A stretch of 64,000 nucleotides of DNA, taken from Spirosoma radiotolerans. Its GTDB lineage: Bacteria; Bacteroidota; Bacteroidia; Cytophagales; Spirosomataceae. The DNA lies in the NCBI RefSeq assembly GCF_000974425.1, contig NZ_CP010429.1, positions 1,612,001 to 1,676,000 on the forward strand, given 5' to 3'. The translations under genes and the position numbers were made by a program. Below the pieces are notes generated by a model. It made no database searches and was not told where the DNA came from. It worked only from the letters and a program-made list of their open reading frames with translations. Positions 25,482 to 33,340 of the stretch are shown here, in pieces (the stretch's first letter is position 1; the number at the start of each line of letters is the position of its first letter).

Positions 25482-26327
25482 ATGAAGCATAATTTCTCCT
25501 TCTGTCTGCTCCTACTATCGCTATTAATCACAGTCGCTTCCTGCAACGACCACCGCCTGCCTTCACCGACAGGACAGCAATTTCGGATTATAAAATCCAG
25601 GACAATGGGAGCTGATAGTAGTACAAGCATTATCGCTGGATTTTATACCTACGATAGTAATGGTCGTTTGGTGAAGTATACAGAAGGTAATGAAAAATGG
25701 CCTACAAATTCTGCTTTCCCTGATTCTTCCCGTATCTTAATCAGCTATGACGCTCAAGGAAGAGTCCAGACTACCACGCGCGAGGCCTGGATATCTGTAT
25801 CATCGGCGTCGCTTCCTCCTCCGCTTAATCGTTTATGGCGGCCAAACTTACGGGCTAACTTTACGTATGATTTAGCTGGCTATATTACTGAAGTAAAACA
25901 ATACCTTATACTAAATGATCGAGCTCAGACTCCAAGCTTATTTCAGGACATCAAAATAGAGTATGATGGTACTGAGTTACCGGTTAAATTGACAACCATC
26001 AATTGGGACCCTGTTACGTCCAATGCGCAGCCTCTTTCACAGTTAGTAGAGCAGTACATCTATAATGAGGGTAATATTATAGAGGTCGCACGAAGTGAAA
26101 ACGGTGGACCTGCTTTGACGGTGCGCTATCAATATGACGACAAGCCCAATCCTTTTTATGGATTAGTGGGGTTGGTTATAACCAATGGCCCTCTATTCAA
26201 TCTAGTTAACAGAAATAACGTCATTACAGCCAATAAGCAGTATAGCTATAACTCAGTTGGTTTAATGACAAAAGTGGTTGGGGGTGATCCCTATTCTGAG
26301 CAAACCTATGGATTCGAGGCTTACTAA
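25482..26327 (+). CDS. Lipoprotein with YD/RHS-like repeats (DUF4595-like)
   Basis: A 281-aa lipoprotein. The signal peptide ends in a lipobox (LITVASC, Cys at about 21). The mature part holds at least five repeats of the form 'x-Y-D-x-x-G-R-[LV]-x-x-x': YTYDSNGRLVKYTEG, ISYDAQGRVQTTTRE, FTYDLAGYITEVKQY, YIYNEGNIIEVARS and YSYNSVGLMTKVVGG. Such repeats build a beta-solenoid like RHS proteins, and the arrangement is widespread in Bacteroidota lipoproteins. No toxin tip or partner is present. The start is the ATG at 25482. Confidence 0.8.
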   Translation: MKHNFSFCLLLLSLLITVASCNDHRLPSPTGQQFRIIKSRTMGADSSTSIIAGFYTYDSNGRLVKYTEGNEKWPTNSAFPDSSRILISYDAQGRVQTTTREAWISVSSASLPPPLNRLWRPNLRANFTYDLAGYITEVKQYLILNDRAQTPSLFQDIKIEYDGTELPVKLTTINWDPVTSNAQPLSQLVEQYIYNEGNIIEVARSENGGPALTVRYQYDDKPNPFYGLVGLVITNGPLFNLVNRNNVITANKQYSYNSVGLMTKVVGGDPYSEQTYGFEAY

Positions 26328-26404
26328 GTACGAATTACTCCACAAGTTTCGACCAAGAAAGCAAGCTTATCGACCGGCGGTTACTCCTGAATCAGGCCAG
26401 CAAA

Positions 26405-26806
26405 GACTAACGAGATGTAGCGGCTGACTTAAAGCCAATCTATCAGGTTGCCAACTTGGCCAGTGCCGAGCAGAAGTTGGTTGCTTTTGCTGACAAATGG
26501 GGCCAAAAGTATCCGAAAGCTGGGAGCGCAACTGGACGCGGCTAACGCGCTTTTGTCGAGTACCCAGCCGCCATTCGAAAGGTAGTCTATACAACGAATA
26601 CAGTTGAGGTTATTCACCGCCAAATTCGGTGCGTGACTAAGTCGAAAGGCGCGTTCTCATCAGAAACGACTTTATTAAAACGGCTCTACCTAACCATTCA
26701 ACGCATCATCGAAAAATGGAATATGCCACTGGTCAACTGGTCGCTGAGGGTGCAACAACTAGCCATTTTATACGGGGAGCTGGTTAAGCCGTTTTTGATG
26801 ATCTGA
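26405..26806 (+). pseudogene. IS256-family transposase, 3' fragment with frameshift
   Basis: The frame from about 26416 reads DVAADLKPIYQVANLASAEQ then FADKWGQKYPKA, the C-terminal third of a Mutator/IS256 transposase. It loses one base near 26520, passes WERNWTRLTRF, and resumes in a third frame from about 26574 with VVYTTNTVEVIHRQIRCVTK, SKGAFSSETTLLKRLYLTIQ and IIEKWNMPLVNWSLRVQQLA to the TGA at 26804. 'YTTN-x-[IV]-E-x-x-[HN]-R-Q' is the family signature just before the end of the protein. The first two thirds, including the DDE residues, are absent. No terminal inverted repeat was found. Confidence 0.85.
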
Positions 26807-26853
26807 AAAAAATGACACTCTTCTTTGAGCATTCCCTAGCATAAGCTAATAAC

Positions 26854-26881
26854 TTGCCTATACTTCAATGAGTTACTTTTG
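26854..26881 (+). promoter_or_regulatory. Bacteroidota-type promoter for lgt
   Basis: TTG (26854-26856) and TACTTTTG (26874-26881) are separated by 17 bp, matching the -33 TTG and -7 TAnnTTTG consensus of the Bacteroidota primary sigma factor. The start codon is 35 bp downstream. Confidence 0.55.
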
Positions 26882-26916
26882 CAACAGCTACGCTACTACT
26901 TATACACCAAGAAAAT

Positions 26917-27927
26917 ATGCTTCAATACATCATCTGGAATGTTGATCCTGAAATCTTTCGCATTGACTCTTTGCCCATAAGGTGGTATGGTTTACTGTTC
27001 GCTACTGGATTCCTGATTGGCATTCAGATTATGACCCACATTTTTAAAACTGAAAACAGGCCCCTTGCTGATACGGATTCGTTACTAATGACGGTAGTTG
27101 TATCGACGATTTTAGGGGCAAGACTAGGACACTTCTTGTTTTATGAACCCTATATGTTCATTCAAGACCCGTTATATATCATAACGCCCCCTTATAATGG
27201 ATTGGCTAGTCATGGAGGGGTATTAGGCATCATAATTGGCCTTTGGCTTTACTCACGTCGTCAGTCAAGTCAATCTAGTGGCCAAACCTTTTTATGGGTT
27301 AGTGATCGAATTTGCATTGTAGGCGCTCTAGCAGGAGCATTCATCCGGTTCGGTAATCTAATGAACTCCGAAATTTTTGGTAAACCGACCGATGTACCTT
27401 GGGCTTTTGTCTTCTTAAGAAATCATGAGTTTAGCCAAGTGCCTCGTCATCCTACCCAACTTTATGAATCGTTATCTTACCTTATTTTATTCATTGGGCT
27501 ATTATGGTACTGGAAGAACTTCCGTAACCAAGCCGCGTCGGGGACTATGTTAGGCATCTCTTTAGTTTGGATATTTGGTCTCCGCTTTGTCTGGGAATTC
27601 TTTAAAGAGAACCAAGTTACTTTTGAAGATAGTATGAGCCTTAACATGGGTCAACTCTTAAGCATACCCGCCATTTTACTAGGGCTGATTTTACTTCTAA
27701 GAAATTTTATCAGACCGACTTCCTTAATTCCAATTGCCCTAGTAATTCAGTCGTCGAGCCTTTGTTATCAATGCGACTACCAGTCAGCCTTACCAGACTC
27801 TAGAAAGGTCAACATGAATAAATGTGAAGTTTTAATTTCAGAAACATATTCTCTCAAAACTAGACGTTTTCAAGATCACATGGTGAAAACAAAAAAGCAG
27901 CTTTCTGAAAGAAGTCCATTAACATAA
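26917..27927 (+). CDS. lgt: Prolipoprotein diacylglyceryl transferase
   Basis: A 336-aa inner-membrane enzyme that transfers diacylglycerol from phosphatidylglycerol to the lipobox cysteine of prolipoproteins, the first step of lipoprotein maturation. Family motifs are intact: LPIRWYGLLFATGFLIG (about 19-35), NGLASHGGVLGI (about 99-110), RFGNLMNSEIFGK (about 148-160, with the essential Arg), HPTQLYESL (about 182-190), and WEFFKENQ. Seven membrane helices are expected. The last 65 residues after the final helix (SLCYQCDYQSAL onward) are longer than the usual tail and of unlike composition. The copy lies in the accessory region, so it may be a second lgt. Confidence 0.9.
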   Translation: MLQYIIWNVDPEIFRIDSLPIRWYGLLFATGFLIGIQIMTHIFKTENRPLADTDSLLMTVVVSTILGARLGHFLFYEPYMFIQDPLYIITPPYNGLASHGGVLGIIIGLWLYSRRQSSQSSGQTFLWVSDRICIVGALAGAFIRFGNLMNSEIFGKPTDVPWAFVFLRNHEFSQVPRHPTQLYESLSYLILFIGLLWYWKNFRNQAASGTMLGISLVWIFGLRFVWEFFKENQVTFEDSMSLNMGQLLSIPAILLGLILLLRNFIRPTSLIPIALVIQSSSLCYQCDYQSALPDSRKVNMNKCEVLISETYSLKTRRFQDHMVKTKKQLSERSPLT

Positions 27928-28077
27928 TTGAGATTATCTAACAGCTGAGACCTCCTAACCAGTAACAAAGGAGCCATGATAACCGATGTTGTTTTTACTG
28001 GCTTGGGCATTTGTGGGGTAACTAATGAAGCCTCAGAGCCTAGTCAAAATAGCCCTACAGGCTACTTTTATGCTTGA

Positions 28078-28341
28078 AACAGATGCCACTCAATTACAGA
28101 AAGGCTACGGTTTGGTATAAAATACTCTATAAAAGGTATAGAAGAGGAAAATGCTGAGGTATTTGATGTGCGGATCAGCTATCCGTTGCTGACAAATCCT
28201 GCTACTGGCGAATCATCGGTCGAAGTGATAGAAACAAAGGCTGGTTGCATTGATGAATCTAATTTTGACTATTTCCACAAGTCTACGGCCCACGGAAGGC
28301 GTATCACACAAGAAGAACAACTTAGGATTTTAACGTACTAA
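28078..28341 (+). pseudogene. DUF3859-like domain fragment without start codon
   Basis: An 87-codon frame with no start reads HSITERLRFGIKYSIKGIEE then VFDVRISYPLLTNPATGESS and FDYFHKSTAHGRRITQEEQL. The middle part resembles DUF3859, whose pattern is 'F-x-I-x-Y-x-I-x-G ... V-x-[VW]-x-[IV]-x-[HY]-P-x-[LM]-T-N-P-x-T-G-x-S'. An adjacent frame upstream (from about 28028) is also open and may carry the N-terminus, which indicates a frameshift. Confidence 0.5.
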
Positions 28342-28382
28342 TACGAATAATGGAAAAATCTTAACTAATTGGTTATAAGTAA

Positions 28383-28420
28383 AAAAGCCTTGCAAATCAG
28401 CGAATTGCAAGGCTTTTAGA
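28383..28420 (-). terminator. Terminator downstream of tRNA-Arg
   Basis: AAAAGCCTTGCAA pairs with TTGCAAGGCTTTT around an ATCAGCGAA loop, with T runs on both sides, just past the 3' end of the minus-strand tRNA. Confidence 0.7.
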
Positions 28421-28432
28421 TTGTATTATATG

Positions 28433-28506
28433 TGCACTCGTAGGGATTCGAACCCCAAACCTCCTGATCCGTAGTCAGGTGCTCTATCCAATTGAGCTAC
28501 GAATGC
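28433..28506 (-). tRNA. tRNA-Arg (anticodon ACG)
   Basis: On the minus strand the sequence folds as a complete 74-nt tRNA: acceptor GCATTCG / CGAGTGC with discriminator A, D-arm AGCTCAATTGGATAGAGC, anticodon stem CCTGA / TCAGG enclosing CTACGGA (anticodon ACG, read as ICG after deamination), and T-arm GGGGTTCGAATCCC. CCA is not encoded. It reads CGU-type arginine codons. Confidence 0.96.
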
Positions 28507-28635
28507 GATTTACATTTTTTGCGGAGTGCTCTTTCCAATTGATGTCGAGCGCGACCCCGGTACGAATGCATTGCTGTGAAGCATTTCCCGTTGATTGGGA
28601 GTGCAAAAGTAGGGAGAAAAAAGACGTTTGTCAAT

Positions 28636-29433
28636 CTATTTTCCGGAAAAATTTGGTTTGCGCTTCATCAGGAAGGACCCAATGCCTTCCGCAGCATCGG
28701 CCGAACGGCCTAATGTGTCCTGATTGTCAGCTTCTTGTTCGAGCTGGTGGGCCAGGTCGGAGTATACGGATTGATCCAATACTTTTTTCATTAGACCGAT
28801 GGCAAGGGTAGGGGCGGAGGCATAATATGCCACTACGGTATCGACAGCTGAATCCAATTCCGTTGCAGCCACCGAGCGGCTTACCAGTCCAATCTGAGCC
28901 GCTTCAGGGCCATATACGCGTCGGCCGGTGCTGCATAGCTCAAACGCGCGTTGTGGACCAATGAGCCGGGGCAGAAAAAAGGTTGATCCCGCATCGGGCA
29001 TCAGGCCAATGTTGACAAATATCTGGCTGAAATACGCTTCGTCGGCGCAGAGAACTACGTCGCAGGCCAGTGCCAGGGAACAACCCGCCCCGGCAGCTAC
29101 GCCATTAATGCGGCCGATAACCGGTTTGGCTACGTTGCGAATCGCCTGAATCATGGGGTTGTAGGTTGTCCGGAGGGCATCGCCCAGCGCAAGCTGCCCG
29201 CCCGAGGAAGCCGCATTCGTGACGCCTTCTTTCAGGTCAGCACCCGAGGAAAAGGCTTTGTCGCCCGCGCCGGTGAGAACAATGACCCGGACCTGCTCAT
29301 CGGCACCGGCGGCTTCAATGGCGGCCGTAATGTCGCGAATCAGGCCGGGGCTAAGGGCATTGTATACCTGAGGGCGGTTGAGGGTGATCCGGCAAACCGT
29401 ATCGGTAATGTTATAGAGAAGATTATCGTACAT
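28636..29433 (-). CDS. Enoyl-CoA hydratase/isomerase family protein
   Basis: A 265-aa crotonase-fold enzyme acting on acyl-CoA thioesters in fatty-acid or phenylacetate-type degradation. The acyl-CoA-binding motif GAGDKAFSSGADLKEG (about 53-68) and the oxyanion-hole stretch VIGRINGVAAGAGCSLALAC (about 100-120, GAG at 110-112) are present, followed by FSQIFVNIGLMPDAGSTFFL. The end of the protein (EGIGSFLMKRKPNFSGK) corresponds to 'EGxxAFxEKRxPxFxGK'. The PDAGS sequence suits the PaaG/isomerase subgroup. I start at ATG 29433 (MYDNLLYNI); a frame-open ATG at 29493 lies within the upstream gene. Confidence 0.9.
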   Translation of the reverse strand: MYDNLLYNITDTVCRITLNRPQVYNALSPGLIRDITAAIEAAGADEQVRVIVLTGAGDKAFSSGADLKEGVTNAASSGGQLALGDALRTTYNPMIQAIRNVAKPVIGRINGVAAGAGCSLALACDVVLCADEAYFSQIFVNIGLMPDAGSTFFLPRLIGPQRAFELCSTGRRVYGPEAAQIGLVSRSVAATELDSAVDTVVAYYASAPTLAIGLMKKVLDQSVYSDLAHQLEQEADNQDTLGRSADAAEGIGSFLMKRKPNFSGK

Positions 29434-29480
29434 GGCAAAAGGGCATTTGGAAAGTCCCGGCCGGTTAAGTCGGGGGCATG

Positions 29481-30119
29481 TTAAAAAAACCAATACACGG
29501 TGAGCAGGCTGACCAGCAGACCAAGCGCCAGACCGGCGCTAACCTGGGCCGGTGTGTGGGCATTGAGCTGCAGCCGGGCGCTCGCCACAAAACCCGACAG
29601 CATCACCAGCAGCAATAAGGGGATGAACAGGTCCGTTAGCCCAAACCTGAGCATGAGGCTGCTGATAATGCCCACTACGCCCCCAATGCCAACGGCGTGC
29701 GCGCTGATTTGCCAGGACAGGCTGATGAGGCCCACAAACAGAATAGAAACAGCAATACTCCCAATAATAATGCCGATTTCGGGGGCCATCGTCGACAGTA
29801 CCTGCATTTGAAAGGTGAACAGATAGGCCGTAATCAGGTAAATCAATGCCGTCAGGAAATACGGCAATCGACGGTCGGCCAGCGTGTTCAGATACAGGCT
29901 TTTAACGTATCCACTGCGGTAGAGGTAATAAATTAGCAGGGATGGGACCATGAAGGTGCCCACAAAAATCAGTACCAGTAGGCTCAGTCTCAGCGAGGGA
30001 GAAAAGACATCCAGTCCCAACACCGTTGGTACGCGAAACAGCAACAGGCCAAATAAAAATGTCGGCATCAGCAACGGATGAAGCACTGCCGACAGGAAGT
30101 GGGCAAAACGGGAGGTCAA
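29481..30119 (-). CDS. PAP2-superfamily-like membrane protein
   Basis: A 212-aa protein with about six membrane helices. The sequence ISAHAVGIGGVVGI (about 137-150) and SARLQLNAHTPAQVSAGLAL (about 180-200) correspond to the second and third phosphatase motifs of PAP2 (S-x-H and S-R-x-x-x-x-x-H-x-x-x-x-x-x-x-G) as modified in Bacteroidota. The canonical K-x6-R-P motif is less clear, although LADRRLPYF (about 82-90) may replace it. It would act on phospholipid or isoprenoid pyrophosphates. It ends 47 bp before the hydratase start on the same strand, so a two-gene unit is likely. Confidence 0.75.
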   Translation of the reverse strand: MTSRFAHFLSAVLHPLLMPTFLFGLLLFRVPTVLGLDVFSPSLRLSLLVLIFVGTFMVPSLLIYYLYRSGYVKSLYLNTLADRRLPYFLTALIYLITAYLFTFQMQVLSTMAPEIGIIIGSIAVSILFVGLISLSWQISAHAVGIGGVVGIISSLMLRFGLTDLFIPLLLLVMLSGFVASARLQLNAHTPAQVSAGLALGLLVSLLTVYWFF

Positions 30120-30229
30120 AGGAAAGTATGAATTATAAATGATGAACGATCAACGACCGGCGAGACCGGTGTTGACCTGGTCCACAAAGTTAACAACTCA
30201 GGGCATTCATCATTTATAATTCGTTCGTC

Positions 30230-31675
30230 TTACAATTGCTTCCGGAGCCGGGCCACCGGAATGTTGAGTTGTTCGCGGTATTTGGCAACGGTCCGGCGGG
30301 CGATATTGTAGCCCCGGTCGTTCAGTATTTTCTCCAGTTTATCGTCGGAGAGGGGATGAAGCTTGGGCTCCGCATCGATCAAATCTTTCAAAATGTTCTT
30401 GACTTCCCGGCTGCTGACATCCTCGCCCGTATCGGTCGAAATGCCTTCGGAGAAGAAATATTTGAGCGGGTAGATGCCAAATTCGGTTTGTACGGCCTTG
30501 CTGTTGGCCACCCGCGAAACCGTAGACACGTCCATGTCGATCAGGGTGGCAATGTCTTTCAGGATCATGGGCCGCAACCGCGACTCATCACCGGTCAGGA
30601 AAAAGTCATACTGATAACGCACGATGGCGTTCATGGTCTTGAGCAGCGTTTGCTGGCGTTGCTTGATGGCGTCGATAAACCACTTGGCCGCATCCAGCTT
30701 TTGCTTCACAAACGAAACCGTTTCTTTCAGGTTTTTATTTTGTTTTTTGCTCTTGTCGTAGGTGTCGAGCATGTCGGCAAAAGAGCGGCTGATCCGCAAC
30801 TCGGGGGCATTTTTGGAGTTCAGGGTCAACTCCAGTTTGCCGTTGTTATTCGTCAGCAGGAAGTCAGGGATCAGGTATTGAATAGTCCCCGATTCGCCTT
30901 CGATAGAGCCTGGCTTGGGGTTTAGCCGGATAATAATGTCGATTACCCGTTTGAGCGAATCGTCACTGATGTTGAGCCGACGCTGGATTTTATCGTAGTG
31001 TTTTTTGGAGAATTCGTCGAAGAACTCGTCAATAATTCGAATGGCCAGCACGTTGTACGGGTCCGACTGGTCTTTTCGCCGAAGCTGTAGCAACAGGCAT
31101 TCAGGGAGTGACCGGGCGCCGATGCCTGCCGGATCGAACGACTGAATTTTTTGCAGCACTTCTTCCACTTCATCCGCATCGGTGAATACGTTCTGAGAGA
31201 AGGCCAAATCGTTGACAATGGCCTGAACGGACCGCCGGATATAACCGTCGGCTTCAATGCTGCCAATGAGTTGTAAGCCAACAATGCGCTGTTCTTCAGT
31301 CAGTTGAAGGTAGCCGAACTGTTGGAGAAGCGAGTCTGTCAGGCTTGAGCTGGTCGCCAGGGGCATATCGCGTTCTTCCTCCCCATAATTACCATCGCCC
31401 TGCATTTTATACCCGGCATAATCTTCATCCTGAATGTAACTATCAATGTCGAGGTCGTTATCCCGGTCTTTGTAGTCGTCGGTTTCATCGTAGGGGTCAT
31501 CCTCTTTTTGGTCATACTCCTCGTCCATACCTTCTTCCAGAGCCGGATTTATCTCCAGCTCTTCCTCAATGCGCGTATCCAGTTCAACTGTCGGTATTTG
31601 TAACAGTTTAATGAACTGAATCTGCTGAGGAGACAGCTTCTGCTGAAGGGATTGTGAAAGACTTAATTTCTGCAT
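30230..31675 (-). CDS. rpoN: RNA polymerase sigma-54 factor
   Basis: A 481-aa sigma-54. Region I is glutamine- and leucine-rich (QKLSLSQSLQQKLSPQQIQF, residues 2-21), followed by the acidic region II (about 50-110, EEYDQKEDDPYDETDDYKD). The core-binding domain covers 110-300. The RpoN box is conserved as ARRTVAKYR (about 461-469) near the C-terminus, and the DNA-binding HTH (LIDMDVSTVSRVANSKAV, about 380-397) is intact. It directs transcription from -24/-12 promoters with AAA+ activators. It has the typical Bacteroidota length and stands alone. Confidence 0.96.
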   Translation of the reverse strand: MQKLSLSQSLQQKLSPQQIQFIKLLQIPTVELDTRIEEELEINPALEEGMDEEYDQKEDDPYDETDDYKDRDNDLDIDSYIQDEDYAGYKMQGDGNYGEEERDMPLATSSSLTDSLLQQFGYLQLTEEQRIVGLQLIGSIEADGYIRRSVQAIVNDLAFSQNVFTDADEVEEVLQKIQSFDPAGIGARSLPECLLLQLRRKDQSDPYNVLAIRIIDEFFDEFSKKHYDKIQRRLNISDDSLKRVIDIIIRLNPKPGSIEGESGTIQYLIPDFLLTNNNGKLELTLNSKNAPELRISRSFADMLDTYDKSKKQNKNLKETVSFVKQKLDAAKWFIDAIKQRQQTLLKTMNAIVRYQYDFFLTGDESRLRPMILKDIATLIDMDVSTVSRVANSKAVQTEFGIYPLKYFFSEGISTDTGEDVSSREVKNILKDLIDAEPKLHPLSDDKLEKILNDRGYNIARRTVAKYREQLNIPVARLRKQL

Positions 31676-31826
31676 GGTGGTGCTGCGAGCTGTGGATTAT
31701 TGTGTTACGTTGAGTGAGTAAGAGTCTGGTAAAAGTGCCCCTCACAATTATTAGGCCAAATTAACCAAAAAATGTTTTTGTCTGCATGATTTTCTATAAA
31801 GCTTCGACGCATTACCTTCGTAGTGT

Positions 31827-33338
31827 ATGACAAATAAGCTTTATGACACCTCGCTCAGCCTGCTGACCGATTTGTATCAGGTAACTATGGCTTATGGTTA
31901 CTGGAAAACGAAAACATCGGAAAAAGAGGCTGTTTTTAACCTCTATTTTCGAAGAAATCCATTCAATGGCGGCTTTACCATTGCCTGTGGCCTGGCTAAT
32001 GTAATCGGGTACATCAACAATTTTGGCTTCTCGAAAAAAGACTTACGTTACCTCCGCACCCTGACAGGTCATGATGGCGACCCCCTATTTGAAGAGGCTT
32101 TCATCGATTATCTGGGCGACCTGAAACTAACCTGCGACATTGAAGCGATACCCGAAGGAACGGTCGTGTTTCCCAACGAACCGCTGGTTCGGGTAAGAGG
32201 GCCAATTTTGCAGTGTCAATTGCTGGAAACACCCCTGCTGAATCTCATTAATTTCGAGTCGCTGATTGCCACAAAGGCGGCCCGGCTTCGGCTTGTGGCC
32301 GAAAAAGACACCTTGCTGGAGTTTGGCTTACGGCGGGCGCAGGGTGTCGATGGAGGCATGACGGCCAGTCGGGCGGCTTATATTGGCGGCTGCGATGCCA
32401 CGTCCAATGTGCTGGCGGGCAAGCTGTATGACATTCCGGTTCGGGGGACGCACGCCCACAGTTGGGTTATGTCCTTCGATGATGAGCAGCAGGCGTTTGA
32501 TGCCTACGCCGATGCATTGCCCAATAATGTAACGTTGCTGGTGGATACGTACGACAGTTTGCAAGGCGTGCAGCATGCCATCGAAACCGGTCGAAAATTG
32601 GTGCAGCGTGGGTACAGACTAGCGGGTATACGGCTCGACTCCGGCGATTTGGCTTACCTGAGTATTGAAGCGCGTAAATTGCTGGATGCTGCTGGTTTTC
32701 AGGATACCTCTATCGTTGCCAGCAACGATCTGGACGAAACGATTATCAATAGCCTGCGACAACAGGGAGCAAAAATCAATGTCTGGGGCGTTGGTACCAA
32801 ACTCGTGACGGCCTTCGATCAACCTGCACTCGGCGGTGTTTATAAACTGGCTGCGCTGCGGCACGAATTGCCCGCCGGACAAACACCAAATGGTAAGGCT
32901 CCCCATTGGGAATACAAGATGAAACTGTCTGAGCAGGCGATCAAAACATCAACGCCGGGGATTCAGCAGGTGCGCAGGTTCCGTGATGAACGGGGTTTTC
33001 TGGCCGATATGATCTACGATCTGGAAAGCATGGGGAGCCAGGACGGCAAAACAACCACGATGATCGATCCGCTGGACTTTACCAAACGCAGGCGGTTTGA
33101 GGCCACCCAGGACTACGAGGATTTACTAGTTTCGGTCTTTCAAGCTGGGAAGTGCGTTTACTCGTTGCCGGATATTCACGCCGTGCGGGAGCGGGTACAA
33201 ACTCAGTTAGCGAATTTACACCCCGGCGTAAAACGATTTGTGAATCCGCACACCTATCCGGTAGGTCTCGAAAAAGGCCTGCATGAACTGAAAACAAAAC
33301 TGATTCTAACACTTCGCGAAGGCCAGACGCAGGTGTGA
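31827..33338 (+). CDS. pncB: Nicotinate phosphoribosyltransferase
   Basis: A 503-aa enzyme that makes nicotinate mononucleotide from nicotinate and PRPP in the NAD salvage pathway. N-terminal TDLYQVTMAYGYWKT (about 14-28) and FTIACGLANVIGYI (about 52-65) are family motifs. The active-site regions FGLRRAQGVDGGMTASRAAY (about 168-187), GTHAHSWVMSF (about 206-216) and AGIRLDSGDLAYLS (about 267-280) are intact. It is of the long type found in many bacteria. It is followed by the kinase/phosphatase gene after only 2 bp, so the two form an operon. Confidence 0.95.
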   Translation: MTNKLYDTSLSLLTDLYQVTMAYGYWKTKTSEKEAVFNLYFRRNPFNGGFTIACGLANVIGYINNFGFSKKDLRYLRTLTGHDGDPLFEEAFIDYLGDLKLTCDIEAIPEGTVVFPNEPLVRVRGPILQCQLLETPLLNLINFESLIATKAARLRLVAEKDTLLEFGLRRAQGVDGGMTASRAAYIGGCDATSNVLAGKLYDIPVRGTHAHSWVMSFDDEQQAFDAYADALPNNVTLLVDTYDSLQGVQHAIETGRKLVQRGYRLAGIRLDSGDLAYLSIEARKLLDAAGFQDTSIVASNDLDETIINSLRQQGAKINVWGVGTKLVTAFDQPALGGVYKLAALRHELPAGQTPNGKAPHWEYKMKLSEQAIKTSTPGIQQVRRFRDERGFLADMIYDLESMGSQDGKTTTMIDPLDFTKRRRFEATQDYEDLLVSVFQAGKCVYSLPDIHAVRERVQTQLANLHPGVKRFVNPHTYPVGLEKGLHELKTKLILTLREGQTQV

Positions 33339-33340
33339 AC

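Larger units (their letters stand above)
27928..28432. other. Intergenic region containing a gene remnant and a terminator
   Basis: Holds the DUF3859-like fragment (28078-28341) and the hairpin at 28383-28420. No intact gene. Confidence 0.6.

Noticed and set aside
26367-26623. Two minus-strand frames
   Set aside because: They are antisense shadows of the IS256 transposase remnant, which reads clearly on the plus strand.
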